Assembly: GCA_015222055.1 (NCBI GenBank)
Contig: JADFUR010000099.1
Span: forward strand, 1 to 33,554
Length of the DNA: 33,554 nt
Origin: Bacteroidota bacterium
GTDB taxonomy: Bacteria; Bacteroidota; Bacteroidia; Bacteroidales; B39-G9
Direction of reading: 5' to 3'
Position numbers and translations under genes: made by a program. Below the pieces are notes generated by a model. The model was given only the letters and a program-made list of their open reading frames with translations, made no database searches and was not told the DNA's origin. Positions 26,627-33,554 of this stretch are shown here, one piece after another (position 1 is the first letter of the stretch; each line of letters starts with the position of its first letter).

Positions 26627-29188
26627 ATGGTGACTAAAGAAATAACAGAAAAAAAAGCAGAAAAGACAAAAGAAGACAAAATTTATTCTTTCGACCAAGC
26701 GTTTAAATCTTCTCTTGAATATTTTAAAGGGGATGAATTAGCCGCAAGGGTATGGGTTAATAAATACGCTTTAAAAGATTCTTTCGGAAGCATTTACGAA
26801 TTGAATCCGAATGATATGCATCGACGAATTGCAAAAGAAATTGCAAGAGTAGAAAAAAATTATCCAAATTCAATAGATGAAGAGAAAATTTTTAATCTTT
26901 TAAAAGAATTTAAATATATTGTACCACAAGGAGGACCAATGTCTGGAATTGGAAACAAAAATCAGGTTGTTTCTTTATCAAATTGTTTTGTAATAGGAGA
27001 GGATAGACCTGCCGATTCGTATGGAGGAATATTAAAAACTGACCAAGAACAAGTTCAGTTAATGAAAAGACGAGGCGGAGTAGGTCACGATTTGTCACAT
27101 ATTCGCCCAAAAGGAAGCCCGGTTAAAAACAGTGCATTAACATCAACGGGGATTGTTCCTTTTATGGAGCGATATTCAAATTCAACCAGAGAAGTTGCTC
27201 AAGATGGAAGGAGAGGAGCTTTAATGTTAAGCGTTTCAATTAAACATCCCGATGCCGCTGATTTTATTAATGCAAAATTAGAACAGGGTAAAATTACTGG
27301 TGCTAATATCTCTGTAAAGATTGATGATGATTTTATGAACTCTGTGCATGAGAATAAACCATATACCCAAAAATATCCGATAGATTCAGAAAACCCAACT
27401 TTCACCAAAGATATTGATGCAAGAAAACTTTGGAATAAAATAATTCATAATGCATGGAAATCTGCAGAGCCCGGTATTTTATTTTGGGACACCATTATTA
27501 GAGAATCTGTGCCCGATTGTTATTCCGATTTAGGATACAAAACAGTATCGACAAACCCTTGTGGAGAAATTCCTCTTTGCCCTCACGATAGTTGCCGATT
27601 GCTTGCTATAAATCTTTACAGCTATGTTGAAGAACCATTTACAAAAAATGCAAAATTTAATTTCAAGCTGTTCAAAGAGCATGTTGCTTTTGCTCAACGA
27701 ATAATGGATGATATTATTGATCTCGAATTAGAAAAAATTGATGGTATTTTAGAGAAAATTATTAACGACCCTGAGACAGAAGAAGTAAAAAGAGCTGAAA
27801 GAGTATTATGGCAGAATATTAAAAATAAAGCAGCCGAAGGAAGACGAACAGGTGTGGGTATTACTGCTGAAGGTGATATGCTTGCCTCTTTAGGCTTAAC
27901 ATATGGTAGCGAAAATGCAGTTGATTTTTCAACAGAAGTTCATAAAACATTAGCTATTGAAGCATACCGTTCATCAGTTTGCATGGCTAAAGAAAGAGGT
28001 GCTTTTGATATTTATGATGCTCAACGTGAAATCAATAATCCTTTTGTGTTGAGATTGAAAAATGAAGACGAGCAATTATATAATGACATGTGTGAATACG
28101 GCAGAAGAAATATTGCTCTTCTTACAATTGCTCCAACAGGAACAACAAGCTTGATGACTCAAACAACATCAGGTATTGAACCAGTTTTTATGCCGGTTTA
28201 TACTCGTCGTCGTAAAGTAAACCCTAACGATTCCGATTCAACAGTTGCTTTTACCGATGAGTTAGGTGACACATGGGAAGAATATACTGTTTTTCATCAT
28301 AAATTTATTACTTGGCTAAAAGCTAATAAATATAATGTTGATGAAGTAAAAAATTATGATGCAGAAACATTAAATAAATTAGTAGAAAAATCACCATATT
28401 ATAAAGCAACAGCAAACGATGTTGATTGGTTGAATAAAGTTAAGATGCAGGGAAGCATACAAAAATGGGTAGATCACTCAATTAGTGTAACAATTAATTT
28501 ACCTAACGATGCTTCGGAAGATTTAGTAGGTCAACTTTATTTCGCGGCATGGAAATCAGGCTGTAAAGGTGTTACTGTTTATCGCGATGGCTCACGATCT
28601 GGAGTTTTAGTATCGAAAAAAGACGAAAAAGATGTTGTTACAAATGTGCTTAAACGACCAAAAGAACTTGAGGCAGACATTGTGAGATTTCATAATAACA
28701 GTGAAAAATGGATTGCATTTATTGGTTTGTTAGAAGGCAGACCCTATGAAATATTTACCGGTTTAGTTGACGATGATGTTTTACCAATTCCGAAATCAAT
28801 TAATAGTGGAAACATTATTAAAAATAAAGACGAAGAAGGAAATACCCGTTACGATTTTCAATATATAAATAAGTATGGCTACAAAACCACTCTTGAAGGA
28901 TTGTCTCATAAATTCAACAAAGAGTTTTGGAATTATGCAAAACTTATTTCAAGCGTACTTCGTTACCGAATGCCTATACCAAATGTAGTTAACCTTGTTT
29001 CGTCATTGCAATTAGACAGCGAAACAATTAACACATGGAAAACAGGTGTTGAAAGAGCCCTGAAAAAATATATCCCTAATGGAACAAAAGCAAAAGGACA
29101 AGTTTGCCCTAATTGTGGTTCAGATTCCTTAATTTATCAAGAAGGATGTTTGATTTGCCAAAGTTGTGGCTCTTCAAAATGCGGTTGA
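26627..29188 (+). CDS. nrdJ: Adenosylcobalamin-dependent (class II) ribonucleotide reductase
   Basis: A class II RNR that reduces ribonucleotides to deoxyribonucleotides with an adenosylcobalamin radical. Features: LSNCFVIG holding the first redox Cys (about residue 120 from this start), the active-site NPCGE followed by SCRLLAINLYSY, and the PTGTTS nucleotide loop with SGIEPVF. A C-terminal domain ends in a Cys-rich zinc ribbon (CPNCG ... CQSCG) of the NrdJ type. I prefer ATG 26627, preceded by AAGGA, giving 853 residues. An in-frame ATG at 26543 would add 28 poorly conserved residues. B12 dependence makes it work with or without oxygen. No cobalamin riboswitch was seen in the 180-bp upstream gap. 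Two hairpins follow it. Confidence 0.95.
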   Translation: MVTKEITEKKAEKTKEDKIYSFDQAFKSSLEYFKGDELAARVWVNKYALKDSFGSIYELNPNDMHRRIAKEIARVEKNYPNSIDEEKIFNLLKEFKYIVPQGGPMSGIGNKNQVVSLSNCFVIGEDRPADSYGGILKTDQEQVQLMKRRGGVGHDLSHIRPKGSPVKNSALTSTGIVPFMERYSNSTREVAQDGRRGALMLSVSIKHPDAADFINAKLEQGKITGANISVKIDDDFMNSVHENKPYTQKYPIDSENPTFTKDIDARKLWNKIIHNAWKSAEPGILFWDTIIRESVPDCYSDLGYKTVSTNPCGEIPLCPHDSCRLLAINLYSYVEEPFTKNAKFNFKLFKEHVAFAQRIMDDIIDLELEKIDGILEKIINDPETEEVKRAERVLWQNIKNKAAEGRRTGVGITAEGDMLASLGLTYGSENAVDFSTEVHKTLAIEAYRSSVCMAKERGAFDIYDAQREINNPFVLRLKNEDEQLYNDMCEYGRRNIALLTIAPTGTTSLMTQTTSGIEPVFMPVYTRRRKVNPNDSDSTVAFTDELGDTWEEYTVFHHKFITWLKANKYNVDEVKNYDAETLNKLVEKSPYYKATANDVDWLNKVKMQGSIQKWVDHSISVTINLPNDASEDLVGQLYFAAWKSGCKGVTVYRDGSRSGVLVSKKDEKDVVTNVLKRPKELEADIVRFHNNSEKWIAFIGLLEGRPYEIFTGLVDDDVLPIPKSINSGNIIKNKDEEGNTRYDFQYINKYGYKTTLEGLSHKFNKEFWNYAKLISSVLRYRMPIPNVVNLVSSLQLDSETINTWKTGVERALKKYIPNGTKAKGQVCPNCGSDSLIYQEGCLICQSCGSSKCG

Positions 29189-29231
29189 TTTAATTTATAA
29201 AGAGACTTAAAAAAACTCAAAATCTTATCAT

Positions 29232-29290
29232 AGCAAGGGAGAAATCCCTTTGCTGCGAGAAGGCAATCTGTTGATTTACAGATTGCTTCT
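29232..29290 (+). terminator. Tandem hairpins ending the nrdJ transcript
   Basis: The first hairpin is AGCAAGGGA (29232-29240) with TCCCTTTGCT (29245-29254). The second is GAAGGCAATCTG (29259-29270) with CAGATTGCTTC (29279-29289), followed by TTTTGT-like residues. The second is a fair intrinsic terminator. They separate nrdJ from the accessory genes. Confidence 0.6.
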
Positions 29291-29350
29291 TTGTCGGTCG
29301 GCTTGTGGTATGCGGTTGTGTGGTGGGGAAAATGGTGGGTTTTGTTGGAA
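29291..29350 (+). other. G/T-rich segment at the left border of the CBASS operon
   Basis: The plus strand here is dominated by G and T with many GG pairs (for example GGTTGTGTGGTGGGG), in contrast with the AT-rich surroundings. It could form a two-tetrad G-quadruplex or mark an old insertion border. No coding potential was found. The rest of the gap up to 29437 is AT-rich with no convincing promoter. Confidence 0.4.
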
Positions 29351-29437
29351 AGGATTTTTTATTTAAGAAGGGATAAATGAAATCAAGTTTATATAATTGT
29401 TGGCATTCATTAGAGAAATTAAAAAAAATATAATATT

Positions 29438-30403
29438 ATGACACTATTACAAGCAATAGAAAAATTAGTTGAAAACATATCTGTTACTGACAGACAAGAA
29501 GAGAATATTGAAAATTCATTTGGAAATTTAGAATGTAACTTATTAAAAGAAGATAGTAATTTATCTGTTAAAAGAGTATTCTTAAATGGTTCTTATGAGA
29601 GAGATACAATTATTCGACCATTGGATGATGTAGATTTATTCGCTGTTATTGAAGTTGCAGATTATCAAGATGAATGGGGTAATAGACCTAACCCACAAAG
29701 TGTCTTAACAAAATTCAGGAATTATTTAGATGGCGTACATGACTATAAAGGGAAAGTAAAGCAAGACAGACCTTGTGTTACTGTATTTTTAAGTGATAAA
29801 AATTTTGACGTGCTTCCTTGTTTAAATGAGGCAGGTGCTCATTATATTCCAAATGAAGATTTGTCAGGTTGGATATTTACTGCCCCAGAAACTCACACTA
29901 ATCAGCTAAATGACATTCATGCAAGAAGAAAATATAAAGTAAAATCTATTGTAAAGGCTATTAAATATTGGAAAAGAGATAACAATGTTAATATTCCATC
30001 TTTTCACGTTGAAGAAGTTGCAATTAATGTTTTCAACAATTACGACTTTACAAATTTTGAAGAAGGTATTAGGATTTGGTTTGAAAATGCAGAAGGTCAG
30101 TTGGACAATAATCGCTTTAGATCATATGATGAGTATGACAAAGTGAAGAATAAAATAAATAAAGTTAGGGATAAGTTGATTGAAGCAAAGGAATTTCTTA
30201 ATGATAATAAGGAAGCAGAGGCAATAAAAATTTGGAAAAAAATATTTAACAAAGAATTCCCATCAATAGATACGGAAGAAGCTAAAGGATTCTCAAAATC
30301 ATTATCAGAGGGTTCATTAAAATATTCTGCAACTGCTGGTTTATCAACGACTGTTGGTTCTTCAATTTCATCATCAAAGGGTTTTTATGGTGAGATACTT
30401 TAA
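29438..30403 (+). CDS. cdn: CBASS CD-NTase (cGAS/DncV-like cyclic oligonucleotide synthase)
   Basis: A 321-residue nucleotidyltransferase of the SMODS/CD-NTase class. The polymerase-beta-type active site reads LNGSYERDTIIRPLDDVDLF: Gly51-Ser52, then the catalytic acids Asp64 and Asp66, and the third acid Asp124 in NFDVLPCL. The helical C-terminal core has the family pattern VKAIKYWKR...FHVEEVA. After phage infection such enzymes make cyclic di- or trinucleotides that switch on an effector. Residues after about 290 form a flexible Ser/Thr/Gly-rich tail ending in YGEIL, the part that E2-type partners modify in type II CBASS. It overlaps the E2-like gene by 17 bp and heads a three-gene operon. 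The nucleotide product cannot be predicted from the sequence. Confidence 0.88.
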   Translation: MTLLQAIEKLVENISVTDRQEENIENSFGNLECNLLKEDSNLSVKRVFLNGSYERDTIIRPLDDVDLFAVIEVADYQDEWGNRPNPQSVLTKFRNYLDGVHDYKGKVKQDRPCVTVFLSDKNFDVLPCLNEAGAHYIPNEDLSGWIFTAPETHTNQLNDIHARRKYKVKSIVKAIKYWKRDNNVNIPSFHVEEVAINVFNNYDFTNFEEGIRIWFENAEGQLDNNRFRSYDEYDKVKNKINKVRDKLIEAKEFLNDNKEAEAIKIWKKIFNKEFPSIDTEEAKGFSKSLSEGSLKYSATAGLSTTVGSSISSSKGFYGEIL

Positions 30404-30821
30404 TAAAAAGAAAGGTAATATATTTGCTCAAATAGGTGCAATGAAATCTAAATTTCCTCAAATGAAATTTAAAAAAACAGGACTAAATTCAGTGTTGTTT
30501 ACAGGGGCGGTTTTTATTAAGTCAGAATTGCCAACATACAAGATATCAGCAGAATACCGTGGTAATTTATCACCAAAGGTAAAGGTTCTTGAGCCTAAAT
30601 TAGTCGAAAAACCACCTCATTTTTATCAAAACACAAAGACTTTGTGTTTGTATCATACAGACAATTTTAAATGGAATGCTAATAAGCTTATAGCAAAAGA
30701 AATAATGTCATGGACTATTGCTTGGCTATATTTTTATGAATGTTGGTTGCAAACAAATGAATGGTATGGACCAGCAGTAGCTCATAGTAACAGGAAAAAA
30801 AAAATTGAAAAAGATGAATAA
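30387..30821 (+). CDS. CBASS E2-like (UBC-fold) conjugating protein
   Basis: A 144-residue protein from ATG 30387, overlapping the cyclase gene by 17 bp; an in-frame TTG at 30354 is less likely. It shows the prokaryotic E2 pattern: a strand region YKISAEYRGNLSPKVKVLEP, His78 in PPHFY, the catalytic Cys87 in TLCLYH, then W...WTIAWLYFYECWLQTNEWYGP, the aromatic helix typical of Prok-E2 families. In long type II CBASS this fold is fused to an E1 (Cap2). Here neither an E1 domain nor a JAB isopeptidase is present, so this is the short form. The expected role is to attach to or prime the C-terminus of the CD-NTase and raise its activity. Identification rests on motif order and on the neighbours. 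Confidence 0.8.
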   Translation: MVRYFNKKKGNIFAQIGAMKSKFPQMKFKKTGLNSVLFTGAVFIKSELPTYKISAEYRGNLSPKVKVLEPKLVEKPPHFYQNTKTLCLYHTDNFKWNANKLIAKEIMSWTIAWLYFYECWLQTNEWYGPAVAHSNRKKKIEKDE

Positions 30822-31590
30822 AACAGTTCCTTTTAAAGACAATTATGATTTAATAAAAAGCATTAATAAATATTCAGATATTATTTTATATATTTCTGCA
30901 ATTATTGTTTTGGCAACATTTATACTGAGTAATTTTACAGATAGTTTTAAAGATATCATTGAATATGTATTAAAGGCAAATAGCATTTTAATAATAGCAT
31001 TTTTAATTATGAACTTGATTAAGGATTGTCTTCTTTTCAATGCGGGAAAGAAAAAGAGGCTTGATTTTATTGATAATGCTTTTGGGGCATTTATGACCAC
31101 CGAACATTCAAAAGGATATTTTAGCAATGAAAATATACAATCAGGTATATATAAAATGGCTGTAAATGGTTTTGAAAATGTGTTTTTTTCTTTAAATATT
31201 AGTAGGAAAATGGTCGTTAGAACACTTATTATAAATATTGTAATTTTGTTTATTTTTTTGTCATCAGCAATCTATGGTTTAGACAATTTAGTAGTCTTGA
31301 TAATTCAACTGACACTTCCTGCTATTATGTTGCAACAGATAATAAAATTGGTTTTATTAATTAACAACTTGGATAATGTTTATCATAAATACTGCAGTTT
31401 GTTCAATGACCTGAAAATTGGAAATGTAATAGAGTGTAAAATCCCAGCTATGATAAGCAATCTTATTGAATATGAAACTGCACTTACTTGGGGCAATGTT
31501 CTTTTAAGTGAAAAAATATATAATGAATTAAACCCATTATTATCAAAAAAATGGGAAGAAATAAAAAAAGAATGTGAGATAACTCAATGA
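30814..31590 (+). CDS. Four-TM membrane protein, predicted CBASS effector
   Basis: A 258-residue protein from ATG 30814, overlapping the E2-like stop by 8 bp. Four membrane helices are placed at about 22-40, 50-70, 134-154 and 158-184. A cytoplasmic segment of about 60 residues lies between helices 2 and 3 (LDFIDNAFGAFMTTEHSKGYF), and a soluble C-terminal tail of about 70 residues follows. By position it is the effector of the operon: membrane effectors of CBASS bind the cyclic nucleotide and open or disrupt the inner membrane, killing the infected cell. The two-plus-two TM plan resembles the S-4TM class, but I do not find a decisive motif, so the family is open. There is no catalytic motif. 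Confidence 0.75.
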   Translation: MNKTVPFKDNYDLIKSINKYSDIILYISAIIVLATFILSNFTDSFKDIIEYVLKANSILIIAFLIMNLIKDCLLFNAGKKKRLDFIDNAFGAFMTTEHSKGYFSNENIQSGIYKMAVNGFENVFFSLNISRKMVVRTLIINIVILFIFLSSAIYGLDNLVVLIIQLTLPAIMLQQIIKLVLLINNLDNVYHKYCSLFNDLKIGNVIECKIPAMISNLIEYETALTWGNVLLSEKIYNELNPLLSKKWEEIKKECEITQ

Positions 31591-31941
31591 TTAACAGAAA
31601 ATAAAGAAACGCCAACAAAGGTTTATACGTAAAGCGAGGCTTAGTTAATTTTTAAAATTTGTAAAATGTTATAATAATTTTTCCAACCCCAAAAACCATA
31701 ATTAGCCCCCGATTTTAATCGGGGGTTTAGATAATAGCAAAGCCACCGCAGGAAGCAGTCTTTTTTATTGGAACATAAAATTATTCTCCTGCGGAATTAT
31801 GAGCCCACAAAGCAATAAAGAAAATTAGAATTTTAAATATTGGAAAGAATAAATTAGATTTGTTGTAAATAAATATAAGCATGAGTAAAACGACAAAAAC
31901 ACAGGCAGAAGACAAAATTATTTCAATCTAACACCAAAAAA
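31591..31941. other. 351-bp gene-free interval after the CBASS operon
   Basis: It contains copy B of the dispersed repeat (31698-31796), a -7-like TAGATTTG at 31855-31862, and a 16-codon ORF from ATG 31881 to the stop at 31931 with no likeness to a known gene. No terminator hairpin with a T-run was found directly after 31590. The palindromes of the repeat may do this job. Confidence 0.6.
31698..31796 (-). repeat. Dispersed approximately 100-bp intergenic repeat, copy B (inverted relative to A)
   Basis: Read on the minus strand it gives TTCCGCAGGAGAATAATTTT, then GACTGCTTCCTGCGG, then CCCCCGATTAAAATCGGGGG and CTAATTAT, matching copy A at 18038-18138 in order and spacing. Differences are mainly in the AT-rich loop. 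The compensated ends of the CCGATT/AATCGG palindrome (one extra G:C pair here) suggest that the hairpin is conserved. Confidence 0.75.
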
Positions 31942-33312
31942 ATGAAAATAATGAAATTCAAACATGTAATATTTATCTGCATGTTTTTGTTTTGCACATC
32001 CATAATAAATGGGCAAGAACAAACAAAGGCAATTGACAGCTTATATTTGGCTTCAATTGAAAATTTTTATAAAAATGCCACAGATGCCAAAAGTGAAATT
32101 TGGACTGGGATGGAACTTGCACCTGTTTGTCTGTTTAGAGTTAATGGACCTGCACTGTTATATAATCACCCGAACCCTCCCGAAAGTTTTATAAGAGTAA
32201 CAGACAAATTGTATCTTGGAGAGCAAAAAGATTTGCAACTATTTGGAGCAACCCAAATAGAAATTAATGGAACATTAACAGCTATTGTTGATTATGGACT
32301 TAGTCATTATTTTTGTATTGAAGAGGTTTATGCTGAACTTTTTCACGAGCTGCATCATGTTTATCAACGCAATTTTATTACGCAGATTGGTTTTGACAAT
32401 CCTGCTATTCTATTGACATATCCCGAAAATTACATAAACGATGGCATAAAACTATTTGAACAAAAAACACTTTACAAAATGTGCTTTGAACAAGATAGCA
32501 ATAGTTTCAAAAATTTACTGAATCAGTTTTATAGTTGCAGATTAAAAAGGGAACAGACTATTGGGGATTTTTTAAGGTATGAAGAAACGGTTGAAAACAT
32601 GGAGGGTCCGGCATTTTATTGTGAATATAAGTTTTATAATCAATTTGCATCCTTTAATGAAGCATTAAAAAACAATTACAATCAGAAGCACTTTTTTGGA
32701 ATTTTAACAACTCCTTTTTATGGTCGGAAAAGTTTAAGACATAGGCATCTTGCGTCAGGAATGGCAATGTGCTTTATTCTTAATAAACATTTTGATAATT
32801 GGCAAAGTGAATATTATTCTAAAAATTTATCGCTCTACGATTTTTTTATATCCAAGTTCATACCACAATACAAAGAGCTAGAAATGGATTCGCTATATTA
32901 TGACATAAGTAAGTTTCATACTCATCAGGAAGTTTTGGGACATCAGGTTTCTTTTAGCAAATTCAATACTCAACAGGGAATAAAGATAACACTCAAATTT
33001 AATAAAACCCCACAATTCAATGGTTTCGACCCCATGCATGCCGAATCAATAAATGACAGCACAATATTGCATAAAACTTTTTTAAAATTATCAGGTGGCA
33101 AAAACGACAATTTGTTTATCACTAATAAAAATGCAGTTACGATTATTGATAAAAAAATATGGTTTGTTAAAAAGCTTATACTTTTTACCCCCAAAGGAAG
33201 TGTTTTAATAAAAAATAATAAGATTGTTGTTGATATTGAAGGGGAAAATGTTTCTTGGACGGGAAAGTTGAAAATGAAAACTGAAAATGAGATAATTTTT
33301 ATTTGTGAATAA
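31942..33312 (+). CDS. Secreted HExxH metallopeptidase-like protein of unknown family
   Basis: A 456-residue exported protein: signal peptide at about 1-24 (VIFICMFLFCTSIINGQ). It carries HELHH at 135-139 inside an amphipathic helix (YAELFHELHHVYQRN), the zincin pattern. A cluster of glutamates about 80 residues later (EETVENMEGPAFYCEY, residues 214-229) could supply the third zinc ligand, as in gluzincins. The rest of the chain includes a beta-rich C-terminal part from about 330. There is no sorting domain or lipobox. The conserved His-Glu pair makes a metal-dependent hydrolase likely, but the family, substrate and maturation are unknown. It is transcribed alone after the dispersed repeat. 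It is not obviously part of the CBASS unit. Confidence 0.7.
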   Translation: MKIMKFKHVIFICMFLFCTSIINGQEQTKAIDSLYLASIENFYKNATDAKSEIWTGMELAPVCLFRVNGPALLYNHPNPPESFIRVTDKLYLGEQKDLQLFGATQIEINGTLTAIVDYGLSHYFCIEEVYAELFHELHHVYQRNFITQIGFDNPAILLTYPENYINDGIKLFEQKTLYKMCFEQDSNSFKNLLNQFYSCRLKREQTIGDFLRYEETVENMEGPAFYCEYKFYNQFASFNEALKNNYNQKHFFGILTTPFYGRKSLRHRHLASGMAMCFILNKHFDNWQSEYYSKNLSLYDFFISKFIPQYKELEMDSLYYDISKFHTHQEVLGHQVSFSKFNTQQGIKITLKFNKTPQFNGFDPMHAESINDSTILHKTFLKLSGGKNDNLFITNKNAVTIIDKKIWFVKKLILFTPKGSVLIKNNKIVVDIEGENVSWTGKLKMKTENEIIFICE

Positions 33313-33341
33313 TTAAGTGTGTTAACAATTTGTCTGCTTCT

Positions 33342-33443
33342 CCCTCCCTCTTTTATAGGGAGGGCCAACAATGGTTTAATCCCGATGCTTCGGGATTAAA
33401 CCACATTCTATTTTGTTAACCAGATTAAGTTACAAACTTAATC
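33342..33443. repeat. Cluster of three perfect hairpins
   Basis: Three inverted repeats follow one another. CCCTCCCT (33342-33349) pairs with AGGGAGGG (33357-33364). GGTTTAATCCCGA (33373-33385) pairs with TCGGGATTAAACC (33390-33402) with a 4-nt loop. GATTAAGTT (33423-33431) pairs with AACTTAATC (33435-33443) with a 3-nt loop. No T-run follows any of them. They may serve as terminator-like or REP-like intergenic elements behind the metallopeptidase gene. Confidence 0.6.
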
Positions 33444-33476
33444 CATATAAGGTGTTTATTGGCTCCTTTTAAAAAG

Positions 33477-33509
33477 TTGTGGAAATAAATTTATTAAATT
33501 TTATATTTG
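33477..33509 (+). promoter_or_regulatory. Candidate promoter for a gene beyond the window edge
   Basis: A -33 TTG at 33477-33479 and an exact -7 TATATTTG at 33502-33509 with a 22-bp spacer fit the Bacteroidota consensus. The downstream gene is outside the window. Confidence 0.45.
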
Positions 33510-33554
33510 CTGTGTTTTGAATATTTTATGTAGAAGTTATCTTGATTCATTTAA

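Noticed and set aside
31606-31660. Integron attC-like site after the CBASS operon (GCCAACAAAGGTTTATACG... GAGGCTTAGTT)
   Set aside because: The outer boxes do not fit RYYYAAC / GTTRRRY in the right order and no integrase is present. The likeness is superficial.
31881-31931. 16-codon ORF before the metallopeptidase gene
   Set aside because: It is too short, with no recognisable peptide type. It may be a chance ORF or the remnant of a lost gene.
32970-33371. Minus-strand ORF of 133 codons inside the metallopeptidase gene
   Set aside because: It is antisense to a well-formed secreted protein and its composition (many S, F, I, L) is that of a shadow frame. It also runs through a hairpin.

Overview
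The window is about 33.5 kb of AT-rich chromosomal DNA from a member of the Bacteroidota. The evidence is two proteins ending in type IX secretion (T9SS type A) sorting domains, -7 promoter elements of the form TAnnTTTG, weak or absent Shine-Dalgarno sequences, LptE/KdtA outer-membrane genes, and the gene order sigma-54 activator, lptE, TPR-like protein, secG, groES, groEL that I recognise from this phylum. Family or genus cannot be fixed from this sequence alone; a Bacteroidales-like relative is a reasonable guess.

Left part (1-6.7 kb): the 3' end of an egtD-like histidine methyltransferase faces a PlsC-type acyltransferase. A four-gene operon follows (sigma-54 activator without receiver domain, LptE lipoprotein, TPR-like protein, SecG), closed by a clear terminator. 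The chaperonin cluster comes next. The first groES (4271-4552) carries an in-frame TAA at about three quarters of its length, although sequence on both sides of the stop still reads as GroES. GroEL is intact, and a second, complete groES lies behind it between two strong terminators. A sigma-54-like GG-N10-GA element sits directly upstream of the first groES.

Middle part (6.7-29.2 kb): mostly housekeeping and envelope genes. They are a 1683-residue secreted T9SS protein (ten Asp-box propeller, PKD and Ig-like domains), metG, an LD-carboxypeptidase, an SDR-type NAD-binding protein, a RemB/Wzi-like outer-membrane protein, a flavin split-barrel protein, a secreted M1 aminopeptidase, a very large conserved outer-membrane protein, a small beta-rich exported protein next to waaA (Kdo transferase), and nrdJ (B12-dependent ribonucleotide reductase).

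Right part (29.2-33.5 kb): accessory DNA. A compact, overlapping three-gene operon encodes a CD-NTase, an E2-like (UBC fold) protein and a four-TM protein. This matches a CBASS anti-phage system of the short type II layout (E2 without E1 or JAB peptidase) with a membrane effector. It is followed by a hairpin-rich dispersed repeat, whose second copy lies inverted at 18038-18138, then by a secreted HExxH metalloprotease-like protein and a cluster of perfect hairpins at the window edge.

The observations most worth following up are the interrupted groES with its intact paralogue, the possible sigma-54 control of the chaperonin genes, the short type II CBASS operon with its divergent effector, and the approximately 100-bp inverted dispersed repeat. 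I saw no tRNA, rRNA, CRISPR array, transposase or integrase.
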